Shown here: positions 1 to 48,866 of the stretch, piece after piece
How positions within the stretch are numbered: position 1 is the first letter of the stretch
How the letters are laid out: every line of letters begins with the position of its first letter
Assembly: GCA_038503035.1 (NCBI GenBank)
Contig: JAVSML010024440.1
Location: forward strand, 124,001-188,000
DNA: 64,000 bases
DNA from: Crocodylus rhombifer
Taxonomy: Eukaryota > Chordata > Crocodylia > Crocodylidae
Reading direction: 5' to 3'
Program-made: the position numbers and the translations under genes
The notes under the pieces: model-generated
Databases searched by the model: none
Seen by the model: only the letters and a program-made list of their open reading frames with translations
Told to the model about the DNA's origin: nothing

Positions 1-131
1 GCCAGTACAAACTGTTACAGTACAACAATTTCAGCTGCATAATCCTTTAGCAATGTAAGTGTGGCAAAACAATTCCAGTATTAATCCTTCTTCATCCAGG
101 GTCACAGTTAGGGTGATTTAGTGAATTTGTG

Positions 132-820
132 GGCTAAGTAGAGACATTTTGGGAGGTTAAATTGGGTTCAAATGGCCACCCTATTTTAGCTTAACTCAGC
201 CTGATGCCAGCCTTACGTTTACAGACCCAGTCTCAGTGACCAGCAATCAGTCTAAACCTGTAACAGTACAGAAGTTCCATGCACACAAACCAGTCTAAAA
301 ATTCCAGAACCCTGTTTAAGATAAACTTGGATCTATGAAGTATCAGACTTATTCGATTTAGGTATAAGTGTTGCTTACAGCTTCTGTCCATTTCACCTGT
401 GCAGCCCCAGGACCACTGGCCCCAGCCGCAGGGCTGATCTTTTCACTCCTCCCTCCCACTGCACTGGGCTATTTTTAGTGTCCCCCCCAGACCATTTTTC
501 TTTTCCCCTGGCTCCCCCTCTCTTCTTCCTTCCCCCCCCCCCACCATGCACCAACCAGGCCTCTCAACCCCTACTGTTTGGCTGCTGCAGAACCAAGCAA
601 GTAAATTCTCGTGGGGTAAGGGGTGGGAGGGATGGGGTGTAGGTTTGTTGGAGGTGGGGGGGACCCCACTACATCCATGGGCCACACCTGCTCACCCCAC
701 CCTTATCCCCTCCAGCCTGATGGACTCCAGCCCTCTGGTTATCCCACCCATCCAGACGTGCCTGATATTGGGGGGCCATTTTGAATCGATTTAACCTCCC
801 CCTAATACCTGAACTTAGCC
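132..820. mobile_element. Non-autonomous TIR DNA element, GGCTAAGT family, copy 1
   Basis: The left end (GGCTAAGTAGAGACATTTTG, then GGGAGGTTAAAT and TTCAAATGGCC) is matched in reverse complement by the right end (GGCTAAGTTCAGGTATTAGG, then GGAGGTTAAAT and TTCAAAATGGCC), giving degenerate TIRs of about 45 bp. Internal TAAACCTGTAACAG is shared with the copy at 6455-7209. No transposase is visible and the target duplication is unclear. Confidence 0.6.
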
Positions 821-840
821 ATATTGTTACAGACTCAATT

Positions 841-1300
841 CTGACCTAAAATTTTATATTAAAACAAGTTCTGGGTACTTCTTCCCTCTTCTGAAGTAGT
901 TAAAATATATACTTTTAGCCATACCATGTACTTTAGTCCTAGTTCATGTTCCTATATCAGTGGCTTGTACTGTTCTTCTCATGCAAGTATAATAGCTCTT
1001 TGGACTTCTTTGTGACCAGGTAATCAGTGCAATACAGGATCAGAAGATGTTCTGAGGAGGACATACCAGAGGACATTCTCGTATAAATGTAGACTATTTA
1101 AGAGAAAATAATCAGTTTTCCTTCAGAGATTCTATAATGGTTCTGGCCAGGATTTTTCAAAGTTCTTTAAGACATATTAACCTTAACTGCTTTTTAAAAT
1201 CTTACCCTGAATCTTCATTGTTTAATTTTTCCATTTTAAGATGTAAAAATGGTGTGATTTTTTTTTTTCCTTTCCCCTATTTTTATTGTTGTATATGTAG
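841..1300 (+). other. KIF21A intron, nothing recognised
   Basis: AT-rich intronic sequence ending in the T-rich acceptor tract before the first exon in view. No repeat or conserved block was recognised. Confidence 0.7.
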
Positions 1301-40214
<38,914 letters not shown>

Positions 40215-41425
40215 ACTTCAGTTGAAATCATGGACATATATGAATACTGTGATAAAATGCTGTGTGTACCATTTTTGTGCACTTTGCACGTTTATTAGGT
40301 AAACACTGACAACTGGAGTAAACTGGTAGATGCAGCTGGTCCAGGTGGGAAATGTGTCGTGCTGTACTAGAACCACTGTTCTTAAAACACGTACTCTGTT
40401 ACTGTATTTTCAAAAAAACCACAATCCTATTGGTAATATGCTTGAGTCTCACTGAGATTATATATATCTATAAATATATATATCATGGCTGGATCTGTGT
40501 GCATAAATACAATATTTGCTATTTAAACGAACTGGAAAGCAGTCTGCTCTGATGACAGTCTCAGAATTGTATTCTGGAGTACAAGATATTCTGCTGTACT
40601 TCACTGACAGTGATCAGCTGGTTTGCAATTTAAGATGATGTGGAATCATGATTCATTTGTAGTCCTATTAATAAATCTTTAATTGGGATAGATGGTTTGA
40701 AATTCTGAAAGGCTACTTGCATTGCTGTTGTTAAAGTAGACTGAAAAAAACCTCTCAAAGTTGTTAGTGTGACAGATATCTCTGACATGACTGTACCTTG
40801 CTAACAGTGAATGCCATAAAATTTGTGTTAATGTTGGCATATAATTCTTGTTGACCAAAGTTGTGCAGCTATATATACATTGTGCTCAGGACTAGAACTA
40901 AATACTGTTAAACTGTTGTTTTACTAGAGCTTTGCCTATATTCTGTAATGACCAGTATTCTTAGTGTCAGAACAGAATTGTATCTTAATCTATTTTTCTT
41001 ATGGATTTGTTTGTATCATCTCACATTTTTTTTCTTATTTTAAACAGCAAAATGTCTTTCCTTTTATCTAATTTTATATGCTGCTAAATATATTTTAAAT
41101 ACACTATGTTTTGCAAAAATTGGCAGTTGTTATGAGAATTGAACCACCTGCATAGGAAAAGCTATGTAAATAGATGGTTGTACAAAGAGAATATCTTATC
41201 TTGTGCCTGTATGAATTTTAAAGCAATGTAGAGTGTGGATATTATAAGAGGATGTATAATTTATCCAGCTGCTCAAAATATTAATTTGTAAATTCTGCAA
41301 GTTTTAAGTGTTATAGATTAAAAAACAGTGTTTGGGTGTTGAAGGGTTTTTTTTGGTAGAAAATATCAGCCTGTAAATTGTAGCTTGTTGAGGTAATGCT
41401 TAAATAAACTTGTGAACGTCAACTT
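40215..41425 (+). other. KIF21A: KIF21A 3' untranslated region
   Basis: AT-rich sequence after the KIF21A stop with no competing exon. An AATAAA signal at 41403-41408 followed by T/GT-rich sequence fits the main cleavage site near 41425; an earlier AATAAA at 40670-40675 could give a shorter form. A TGTAAATA at 41165-41172 matches the Pumilio binding consensus. The end is inferred from the signal. Confidence 0.75.
41403..41408 (+). terminator. KIF21A: KIF21A polyadenylation signal (AATAAA)
   Basis: A canonical hexamer at the end of the AT-rich 3' UTR, followed within 30 nt by a T-rich/GT-containing stretch. Repeats begin soon after, consistent with the transcript ending here. Confidence 0.7.
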
Positions 41426-41547
41426 CTCCTTTGTGCTTCTTTCACTATACTGGCAAGAGGGAACACGTTATAAATGTGAAGATGTATGTGTCCAAAATGA
41501 TGTGAAAGACATGGGTTTCATTCACTGCACCCTGGCAAATGCTGCTT

Positions 41548-41633
41548 ACTCCAAAATAAGATGCCTCCACTCCCCCCATTTAACATGGTGGTGGGGCAGG
41601 GTTGGGACGGAAGGCCCTTGTCCTGAAACCGAG
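41548..41633. repeat. Fragment related to the 16.1-kb TIR element
   Basis: TCCAAAATAAGATGCCTCCA followed by CCCCCCATTTAACATGGTGG follows the order at 16117-16170 (CAAATCCAAGATGAGG, CCCCCAGTCACCATGGTAGG). It ends where the Tigger-like element begins. Confidence 0.4.
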
Positions 41634-41953
41634 TACAGCAAATGCTGTGTTAACCGGCACTTTATTAGCCAGAAAATTCTACTAACCGGCATCCGAGGGA
41701 CATGGCAAAAGTGAAACTGGAAGTACCGCTTCCATAGGACTTCTGGTTTTGCTGCTACAAGCGGAGCTTTTCTTTGTCACTTCTTCAGCCCACAGCCTGG
41801 GGCAAAACAACCTGCGCGGGGCCCCCCTCCCTGTCCCTCCGCACACTGATGCTGGTGAGTGCACCAGATAGTGCACATTTGATTAACCAGCATATTTGAT
41901 TAACTGGCATCCCCCATTCCCGGGGGATGCTGGATAACAGAGCTTTTACTGTA
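41634..41953. mobile_element. Tigger/pogo-like element (41636-41951), TA target duplication
   Basis: The left end CAGCAAATGCTGTGTTAACC and the reverse of the right end CAGTAAAAGCTCTGTTATCC are TIRs flanked by TA. Inner GGCA/AACCGGCAT repeats fit the Tigger end structure. No transposase is left in its 316 bp. Confidence 0.8.
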
Positions 41954-42114
41954 CAAACAGTGGAAGGGCAGGCTGTTGCTGTGGCTACAGCTCTGGTACT
42001 GACCCTCAAGCCTAACTAAACTAGGATCAATGGTAGGCCTATCCCCTGGTCCCATCCAAAATGTCACTTAGAAATTCAAAATATATTAATTTATTCTGGC
42101 TAGTGGCTGAAGAT

Positions 42115-43002
42115 AGGAATAATCACTTCAGCCGATGACACCAACCTCTGGGGTAAAGCATCCATGGCTGAGGACAGGAGTGTGATCCAGGCAGATCTTG
42201 ACAGGCTCATGAAATGGGCAGACGAGAACCTGATGGTGTTCAATACTGAAAAATGCAAGGTTCTCCACCTTGGGAGGAAAAACCTGCAGCATGCTTATAG
42301 GCTCAGTAGTGCTACTCTGGTTGGGACCACAGATGAAAGTGACTTGAGGGTCATGACTGACCACAAGGTGAACATGAGCCTTCAGTGTGATGCTGCAGCT
42401 AGTAAAGTGATCAAAATGCTTCTCAAGCAAATCCCGGGATGGCATTCTCCTGTTGTACTCGGCCTTGGTGAGGCCGCAGCTGGAGTACTGCATCCAGTTT
42501 TGGGCTCCACAATTCAAAAAGGATGTGGAGAAGCTTGAGAGGGTGCAGAGAAGAGCCACGTGTATGATCAGGTCAGGAAAACAGGCCTTATGATGAGAGG
42601 CTGAGAGCCATAGGGCTCTTCAGCCTGGAAAAGCGCGGGCTCAGGGGTGATCTGGTGGCCACCTGTAAGTTTATCAGGGGTGCTCATCAGGATCTGGGGG
42701 AATGTCTGTTCACCAGAGGGCCCCAAGGGATGACGAGATCAAATGGTCACAAACTCTGCTGTGACCGATTCAGGCTGGACATAAGAAAGAACTTCTTCAC
42801 TGTCTGAGCACCCAAGGTTTGGAACAGACTGCCACCAGAGGTGGTTCAAGCACCCACTTTGAATGCCTTCAAGACACATTTGGATGCTTATCTTGCTGGG
42901 ATCCTATGATCCCTACTGACTTCCTGCCCCTGGGGCAGGAGACTGGACTCGATGATCCTCCAGGGTCCCTTCCAGCCCTAATGTCTATGAAATCTATGTG
43001 TT
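42115..43002 (+). mobile_element. CR1 LINE, 3' fragment with RT C-terminal remnant
   Basis: It begins in the RT catalytic box region (GCCGATGACACCAACCTCTG, ADDTNLW), continues QADLDRLMKWADENLMVFNT and KCKVLHLGRKN in a 125-codon frame, then frameshifts. The 3' UTR ends with GGACTCGATGATCCTCCAGG and ATGTCTATGAAATCTATG. It is 5'-truncated, as is usual for CR1. Confidence 0.92.
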
Positions 43003-43919
43003 ACAGCAGCATTTAAACATTCCAGTAAAGAATCTGGGTCAGCACAGCTTGTGACAAAGCAGGTAGACCCTGCCCTAGTCTGTATACTAAACAGTAACAG
43101 GACAGAAAAAGAGACAAACCTTGAAGTCCCTTATTTGAAAATTTCTCAGTTTGACAAAGAATTCATGTTTTAATTTAAGGTCCCTCCTCTAGGGAAGGTT
43201 TCCAAAGTGCTAGCTTCGATTTGCATATAATAATTATGTTCACACTGTTAGGAAATGTGTACCGGGAGTTAAAGTAAGCTCTTGCCCATTATTTTCTGAC
43301 TGCCTAAAGGGTAAGTGCTTGAAAAATTAGGGTCATAAATTTAGTGGCAATTATATGTTAGCTTCCTAACTGTGAGTGAATGTGGCCATGACTCAATTTG
43401 TTCTGTCTTTTTGTATCATATGTCTGTTTGCTTTATGGTCGGAGAGCAAGAAACACAAAGTTGCCTGTGTTCTCCCACCACCCCAGGCAGGCATTCCCAG
43501 GACTTCAGGAGCCCAATCCTTCATGGTCCAGGAACTTCCCTGTAGGAGAATTCCTGGGGTGCACAAGATTATGCTGCTGAAGCCCCAGGAGAGCTTGCCT
43601 GGGTTTCCCTGTTTGCAGAGGTGCATCCAAGGATTCCCCTGGTATGGGACCTGGTGTCAGCAAGGACCAGTGTGAGTCCTAGCACAACATGATGGTGTGG
43701 GACCTGGTACAGCATCATGGAGTGGTGCAGACCTTACCATGGCACATAGTATGGTGGCATGGGGTAACCCTGGTCCTGGCACAAGTCAGCAAAGGTCCTG
43801 GGGAACACCTGGGCTTTCCTCTGCCGCTCAGGTGGTGGTTGATGGAGACTCCTTTCTGTGGGGGACAGAGGTATCCATCTGCTGGCCTGACTTTTCTCAG
43901 GAGGTCTGTTGCTTGCCTG
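43003..43919. other. Intergenic, unassigned sequence upstream of the CR1
   Basis: 43470-43900 is GC-rich and repeat-like, with several overlapping short frames and no recognised product. A CCTGTTTGCAGAGGTGCA-like motif here recurs just after the CR1 (TTGTTTGCAGAGGCACA, near 47549), so the CR1 may lie inside another repeat. Confidence 0.4.
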
Positions 43920-46900
43920 GAGTCCAGATCTGAGTTGTCATGAAAGATTACCAAGACTTATCTGGCCCTCTGACTACTATCTTATGCTGCTCATCCATGT
44001 GGGCAGCCATGATACTGCCAGGGATAACCCTGAGCAGATCAAAAGTGGCTGGGGTGCAAGGGTGAAGGGACAAGTGCAGGTGGTGGTCTTCTCGATCCTC
44101 CTGGTCAAGAAGAAGGGCCCAGGCAGAAATGGATGCATTCTGCAGATCAATGCATGGCTACACGGATGGTGTTGCCAGCAGGGCTATGGCATTGTCAACC
44201 ATGGGACATTGTTTCAAGAAGAGGGATTGCTAGGAAGAGACGAGCCACATGATGAAGAGAGGGAAGAGCTTCTTCACAGACAGGCTCACTAACATAGTGA
44301 GGAGTGCTTTAAACTAGGTTTGCTCAGTGATGGAGACCAAGGGTACCTATACACGTACAGTGAGGCTGCTCCAACGTGCTATAATTACAGCGTGTCAAAG
44401 CAGAATCAGTTAATTGAAACTGCTGGAACATGATAATTGCCATGTTCCAGCAGACTTCAGCGTCACATGCATCAAAGTCCCCATGCTGAAAAATGGCAGC
44501 GGAGGTGCTTTAACTAAAGCTCATTTGATGCTTTAGTTAAAGCACCCTAGCCACCATTTTTCAGTGTGGGGACACTGATATGTGTGATGCTCTCAGAGCC
44601 ACTCTCCTTCCCAGAGCACATGTATAAACACCCCAAAGCCCTGAGCTAAGTGGGGAAGGGAGTGCTCTGGAGGAAGCACAAGCATGAGTGGACACCAGCG
44701 GGAGGCCTCCTCATTCTTCCTAAGAAAGTAGGGCAATCAGCTAGTTACGTCAAGTGTCTGTAAACAAATGCATGGAGCCTGGCAAATGAGCAGGAAAAAT
44801 TCGAAGTCCTTGCACAGTCCTGGATCTATGATGTGATTGGGATCCCAGAGAGTTGGTGGGATAGCTCACAGGACTGGAGTCCTGTCATGGATGGGTATAA
44901 ACTGTTCAGGAAGAACAGGCAAGGGAGAAGAGAAAGAGGAATTGCATTATAGCTAAAAGAGTTGTGTGATTGCTCAAAGCTTCAGTATGAACTGGAGACA
45001 GGTCTGTTGAATGTCTCTGGGTTAGGGTCAGAGGGGAGAGCAACAAAGGTGGTGTGGGTCTGCTATAGACCACCAGACCAGGAGGATGAGGTGGAGGAGG
45101 GCTTTATTGAAACAGCTATCAGAAGTTTCCCAATCACAGGCCCTCGTTTTCATGGGAGACTTCAATCACCTGACATCTTCTGGGATGGCAATACAGCAGT
45201 GCACAGCCAATCCAGGAATTTTTTGGAGAGTGTTGTGGACAACTTCGTGGTGCAAGTGCTGGAGCAGCCAACTAGGGGCCATGCTCTTCTTGACCTGCTG
45301 CTCACAAACAGTGAAGAATTGGTGGAGAATGTAATAGTGGATGGCAACTTGAGCAGCAGCGACCATGATATGATTGAGTTCAGGAAGAAAAGGAAGGAAG
45401 GAGAGTAGCAGAGTAAGGATGCTGGACTTCAGAAAAGCAGATTTTAATTCAGTCAACTGAAGGGCAAGATCCCCTGGGAGGCCAGTCTGAGGGGGAAGGG
45501 AGTCCAGGAGAACTGGTTGTATTTTAAAGAAACTTTCCTGAGGGAGCAGGAATGAACTATACCAATATGCAGGAAGACTAGCAAGTATGGCAGAAGACCA
45601 GCTTGGTTTAGCAGGGAACTCTTCAGTGAACTAAAACACAGAAAGGAAGCTTACAAGTGGAAACTTGGAAAAACAACTGAGGAGGAGTATAAGGGTATGG
45701 CTTGGGCATGCAGGGATGAAGTCAGGAAGGCCAAAGCCCAAGTGAAGTTGCTGCTAGCAAGGGACATGAAGGGTAATGAAGGATTTCTATGAGTATGTCA
45801 GCAGCAAGAGAAAGATAAGGGAATACAAGTCCCTTCCTAAATGGGGACAGCAACTTAGTGACAGATGATGTGGAAAAGGCTGACGTACTCAATGCATTTT
45901 TCACTTCAGTCTTTACAGGCAAGGTCTGCTCCCAGACTACTGTACATGGCAGCACAGTTCAGGGAGAAAGTGAGCAGCCAACAGAGGCAAAAGAACAGGT
46001 TTTTTTAAAAAAGCTGGACGTGTACACGTCCATGGGGCTGGACGCACTGCACCTGAAGGTGCTGAGGGAGTTGGCTGATGTGATTGCAGAGCCACTGGCC
46101 ATCATTTTTGAAAAATGATGGTGTTTGGGAGAGGTCCCAGATGATTGGAAAAGAGCAAATACAGTGCTCTTCTTTCAGAAAGGGAAGAAGAAGGATCCAG
46201 GGATCTACAGACCAGTCAGTCTCATCTCAGTCCCTGGAAAAATTGTGGGGCAGGTTCTCAAGGAATCTACTTCTAAGCGCTTAGAGGAGAAGGTAATTAT
46301 GAATAGTTTGCATTGATTCACCAAGGCATGCCTAACCAACCTGATTGCCTTCTAGAATGAGAAGCCTGGCTCTGTGGATGGAGGGAGAGCAGTGGAAATG
46401 ACATGCCATGACTTTAGCAAGGCTTTCGATAGGTCTCCCACAATGTTTCTGAAAGCAAGCTAAGGAAATACAGGTTGAATGAATGGACTGTAAGGTGGGA
46501 TAGAAAACTGGCTGGACTGTCAGGCTCAAAGGGTAGTAATCAACGGCTCAATATCTAGTTGGTAGCCGGTATCAAGTGGAATGCCCCAGGGGGTTGGTCC
46601 TGGGGCCAGTTTTGTTCAAAATCTTCATTAGCGACTTGGAAGATGGGTATTGGAGTACACCCTCAGCAAGTTTGCAGATGACACCAAGTGGGGGGGGAAG
46701 TAGTAGATATGTTGGAGGGTAGGGTTAGGTTTCAGAGAGACTTAGATAAATTAGAGGATTGGACCAAAAGAAATCTCAGGAGCTTCAATAAGTACAAGTG
46801 CACTTAGGACCAAGCAATCCCATGTACTGGTACAGGCTGGTGCCCGGCTGGCTAAGCAGTAGCTCTGCAGAAAAGGACCTGGGGATTACAGTAGACAATA

Positions 46901-47531
46901 AGCTGAATATGAGCCAACATAGTGTGCCTTTTTTGTTAAAAAGGCTAATGGTATATTGGGCTGCATTATTAGGAGTGTTGCCAGCAGATCAAGGGAAGTG
47001 ATTTGTCTCCTCTGTTTGGCACTGGTGCGTCGGCATCTGGAGTACTGTGTCCAGTCTTGGGACTCCCATTCAAGAAATGATGTGGACAAATTGCAGAAAG
47101 TCCAGCAGAGGGCTACAAAAATGATTAGAGGGCTGGGGCACATGACTTCTGAGGAGAAGCTGATGGAACTGGGGTCACTGAGACTGGAGAAGAGAAGACT
47201 TGGGGGGGGGGCAGGATTTAATAGCAGCCTTCAACTACCTGAGGGGCGGTTCCAAAGAGGGCTGAGCTAGACTGCTCGGTGGTGGCAGGTGAGAGAACAA
47301 GGAATAATGGTCTCAAGTTGCAGCAGGGAAGTTTAGATATGAGGAAAAACTCTGTCATGAGGAGGGTAGTAAATCATTGTAACAGGTTACCCAGAGAGCT
47401 TGTAGAATCTCTATCCTCTGAAGTTTTTTAAGACCTTGGGATGATCTAGTTGGGCATAATCCTGCTTTGAGCAGGGGGTTGGACTAGATGGCTTTCTGAG
47501 GTTCCATCCAACCCTAATTTTCTATGTTTCT
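43920..47531 (+). mobile_element. Near full-length but degenerate CR1 LINE (ORF1 and ORF2 remnants)
   Basis: ORF1 C-terminal (esterase-like) remnant, about 43975-44292: VGSHDTARDNPEQIKSGWGA, GPGRNGCILQINAWLHGWCC, HGTLFQEEGLLGRD. ORF2 starts near 44740 with the apurinic-type endonuclease, including DVIGIPESWWDSS, then VVWVCYRPPDQED, DLLLTNSEEL and SSSDHDMIEF. RT follows: DVEKADVLNAFFTSVFTGKV, YRPVSLISVPGKIVGQVL, and a FADD catalytic box at 46671-46682. RATKMIRGLGHMTSEEKLME and the 3' UTR close it near 47531. Frames shift several times, so it is a pseudogene. A MITE splits it at 44341-44634. The 5' start is uncertain. Confidence 0.88.
44341..44634. mobile_element. Hairpin MITE inserted in the CR1
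   Basis: The left end GGGTACCTATACACGTAC and the reverse of the right end GGGGTGTTTATACATGTGC bound 294 bp made of two hairpins: GAAACTGCTGGAACATG against CATGTTCCAGCAG, and GGTGCTTTAACTAAAGC against GCTTTAGTTAAAGCACC inside AAAAATGGCAGC/CACCATTTTTCAG arms. It lies between ORF1 and ORF2 of the CR1, which resumes with AAAGCCCTGAGC. No clear target duplication. Confidence 0.75.
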
Positions 47532-48627
47532 CGGAAACCCGGAGGTCCCTTGTTTGCAGAGGCACACCCCCTGCCTCAGGGAACCAAGCCTGTGGGACGG
47601 TGGGCAATATCTGTTTTATCCAATGAGGTGGATCAACCATGCTGGGTCACATCCTGGAATAGCTGATTTGCTGCTTTGGCGACATCTGTTTATACCCTTA
47701 GGGACTTGCTCAAAATTCCCCTCTTTCCTTGGTGGAACAGAATTGAAACAAAGTGTAAGTGGATATAGTGGATCCCTTCTGAGCATTCTCAGAAGGACAC
47801 GTCTAGTTGCCCAGGACTAAGATTTAAATTTGTGTGAGTGGCAATAAATTCCACGTACATATCTGACTTTAGGTGGATCAGTTCTCCTTGGCAACCCAAG
47901 GGTCTTGGATTTTCAGAGCTTCACACTTCAGGGTTCTTTCCCCGGAGCCATGATGAGGGATGTACGTGCCATGTGTGAGATGTATACAGTTACTGTGTCA
48001 TCTACAAAGCACACATCTTTCCAAGGAAGTCCAATAAATGACATTGCATCCACACTTGTGCTGTGTTTTGACAGTTTTTCCTCATTAGAACTGTTGATGA
48101 TGAATTGGGGGCAGAATTCCTATGTCCAGCAGTTTCTTCCTAATATCAGGGATTTTATTATCAGGGAGAAGCAAACTGAAGCATTCAGTCCTTTAGTTCT
48201 AAGGAGCTTTGTGTTGCTGCTGTTACCAGCAGAAAGGCTAGACATTTTCTTTCTGGGGTTTATTTTTTTCTATTAGAAATGCTGTGTCATAAAACTTAAA
48301 CCTTTCATGGGAATACATTGTTTTTACACAACTTTTATTGGAGAACGACTAGGGAATTGACTTCAATGAGGTCAAAACGTACCATTTCTTATTAAAATAA
48401 ATCACTTTGATTTCTTTTTTCATTTCAAAATTTTCTTTTATAAGTTATATCAAAATAAGTCAAACTTAAAAGTAAACACTGCCTATATGGCATATTGTAA
48501 TTGAATAAAAAAAAGTGCAGATTTCATTTTGCAAGGTATTTTCTTTTTTTTGTTTGTTTTTTGGTTTTTGGATGGAGAATTGCCTGTGGAACAGAAATTC
48601 AGTTCCTACCAGCACTAACAGTCTGTC
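47532..48627 (+). other. Intergenic, nothing recognised
   Basis: Sequence between the CR1 and the candidate GH31 promoter. 47532-48060 may belong to a repeat interrupted by the CR1; the remainder is AT-rich with a low-complexity stretch near 48540-48570. A 123-codon frame at 47905 has no family resemblance. Confidence 0.45.
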
Positions 48628-48781
48628 TTATCTGTTAGACAACCCTTAAATGACATCCAATGAAGGTCATGTTTTTTTTAAATAATCTCATGATGGAAAA
48701 AGTATTGTTTGGAAAATATTTGCAATGACTCAAATTACAGATTTGCCCATGTTGCTGTCTTACAGTTATCCAATTATAAAA
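48628..48781 (+). promoter_or_regulatory. Candidate promoter of the GH31 gene (GATA-type site and TATA box)
   Basis: TATAAAA lies at 48775-48781, 40 nt before the ATG of the predicted first exon, so transcription would start near 48805 with a very short leader. TTATCT at 48628-48633 is a reverse GATA motif; GATA factors help drive intestinal disaccharidase genes, so the site is plausible but a hexamer alone is weak evidence. A second TATA-like run, TATATATAA at 54716-54724, could serve a downstream promoter. Confidence 0.5.
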
Positions 48782-48820
48782 GGCTGACACACTCCATGCA
48801 CTAATTCTACCTGCATAACC

Positions 48821-48866
48821 ATGGAAAGAATCAAGAGGCTCCATGTTTTTGTGGTCATGCTTGCAG
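48821..48866 (+). CDS. GH31 gene exon 1: signal peptide
   Basis: An ATG in good context (ACCATGG) opens MERIKRLHVFVVMLA, with a basic n-region and hydrophobic core, then a GTAAAT donor in phase 1. Joined to the acceptor at 54974 it continues VLFQSAGS, an acceptable signal-peptidase site after AGS (residue 23). The exact phase match with exon 2 and the TATA box upstream support it. The alternative is an unspliced start at 54875. Confidence 0.62.

Noticed and set aside
44962..47270. Several plus-strand frames that might be taken as genes
   Set aside because: They are frameshifted parts of one CR1 ORF2 (endonuclease and reverse transcriptase).
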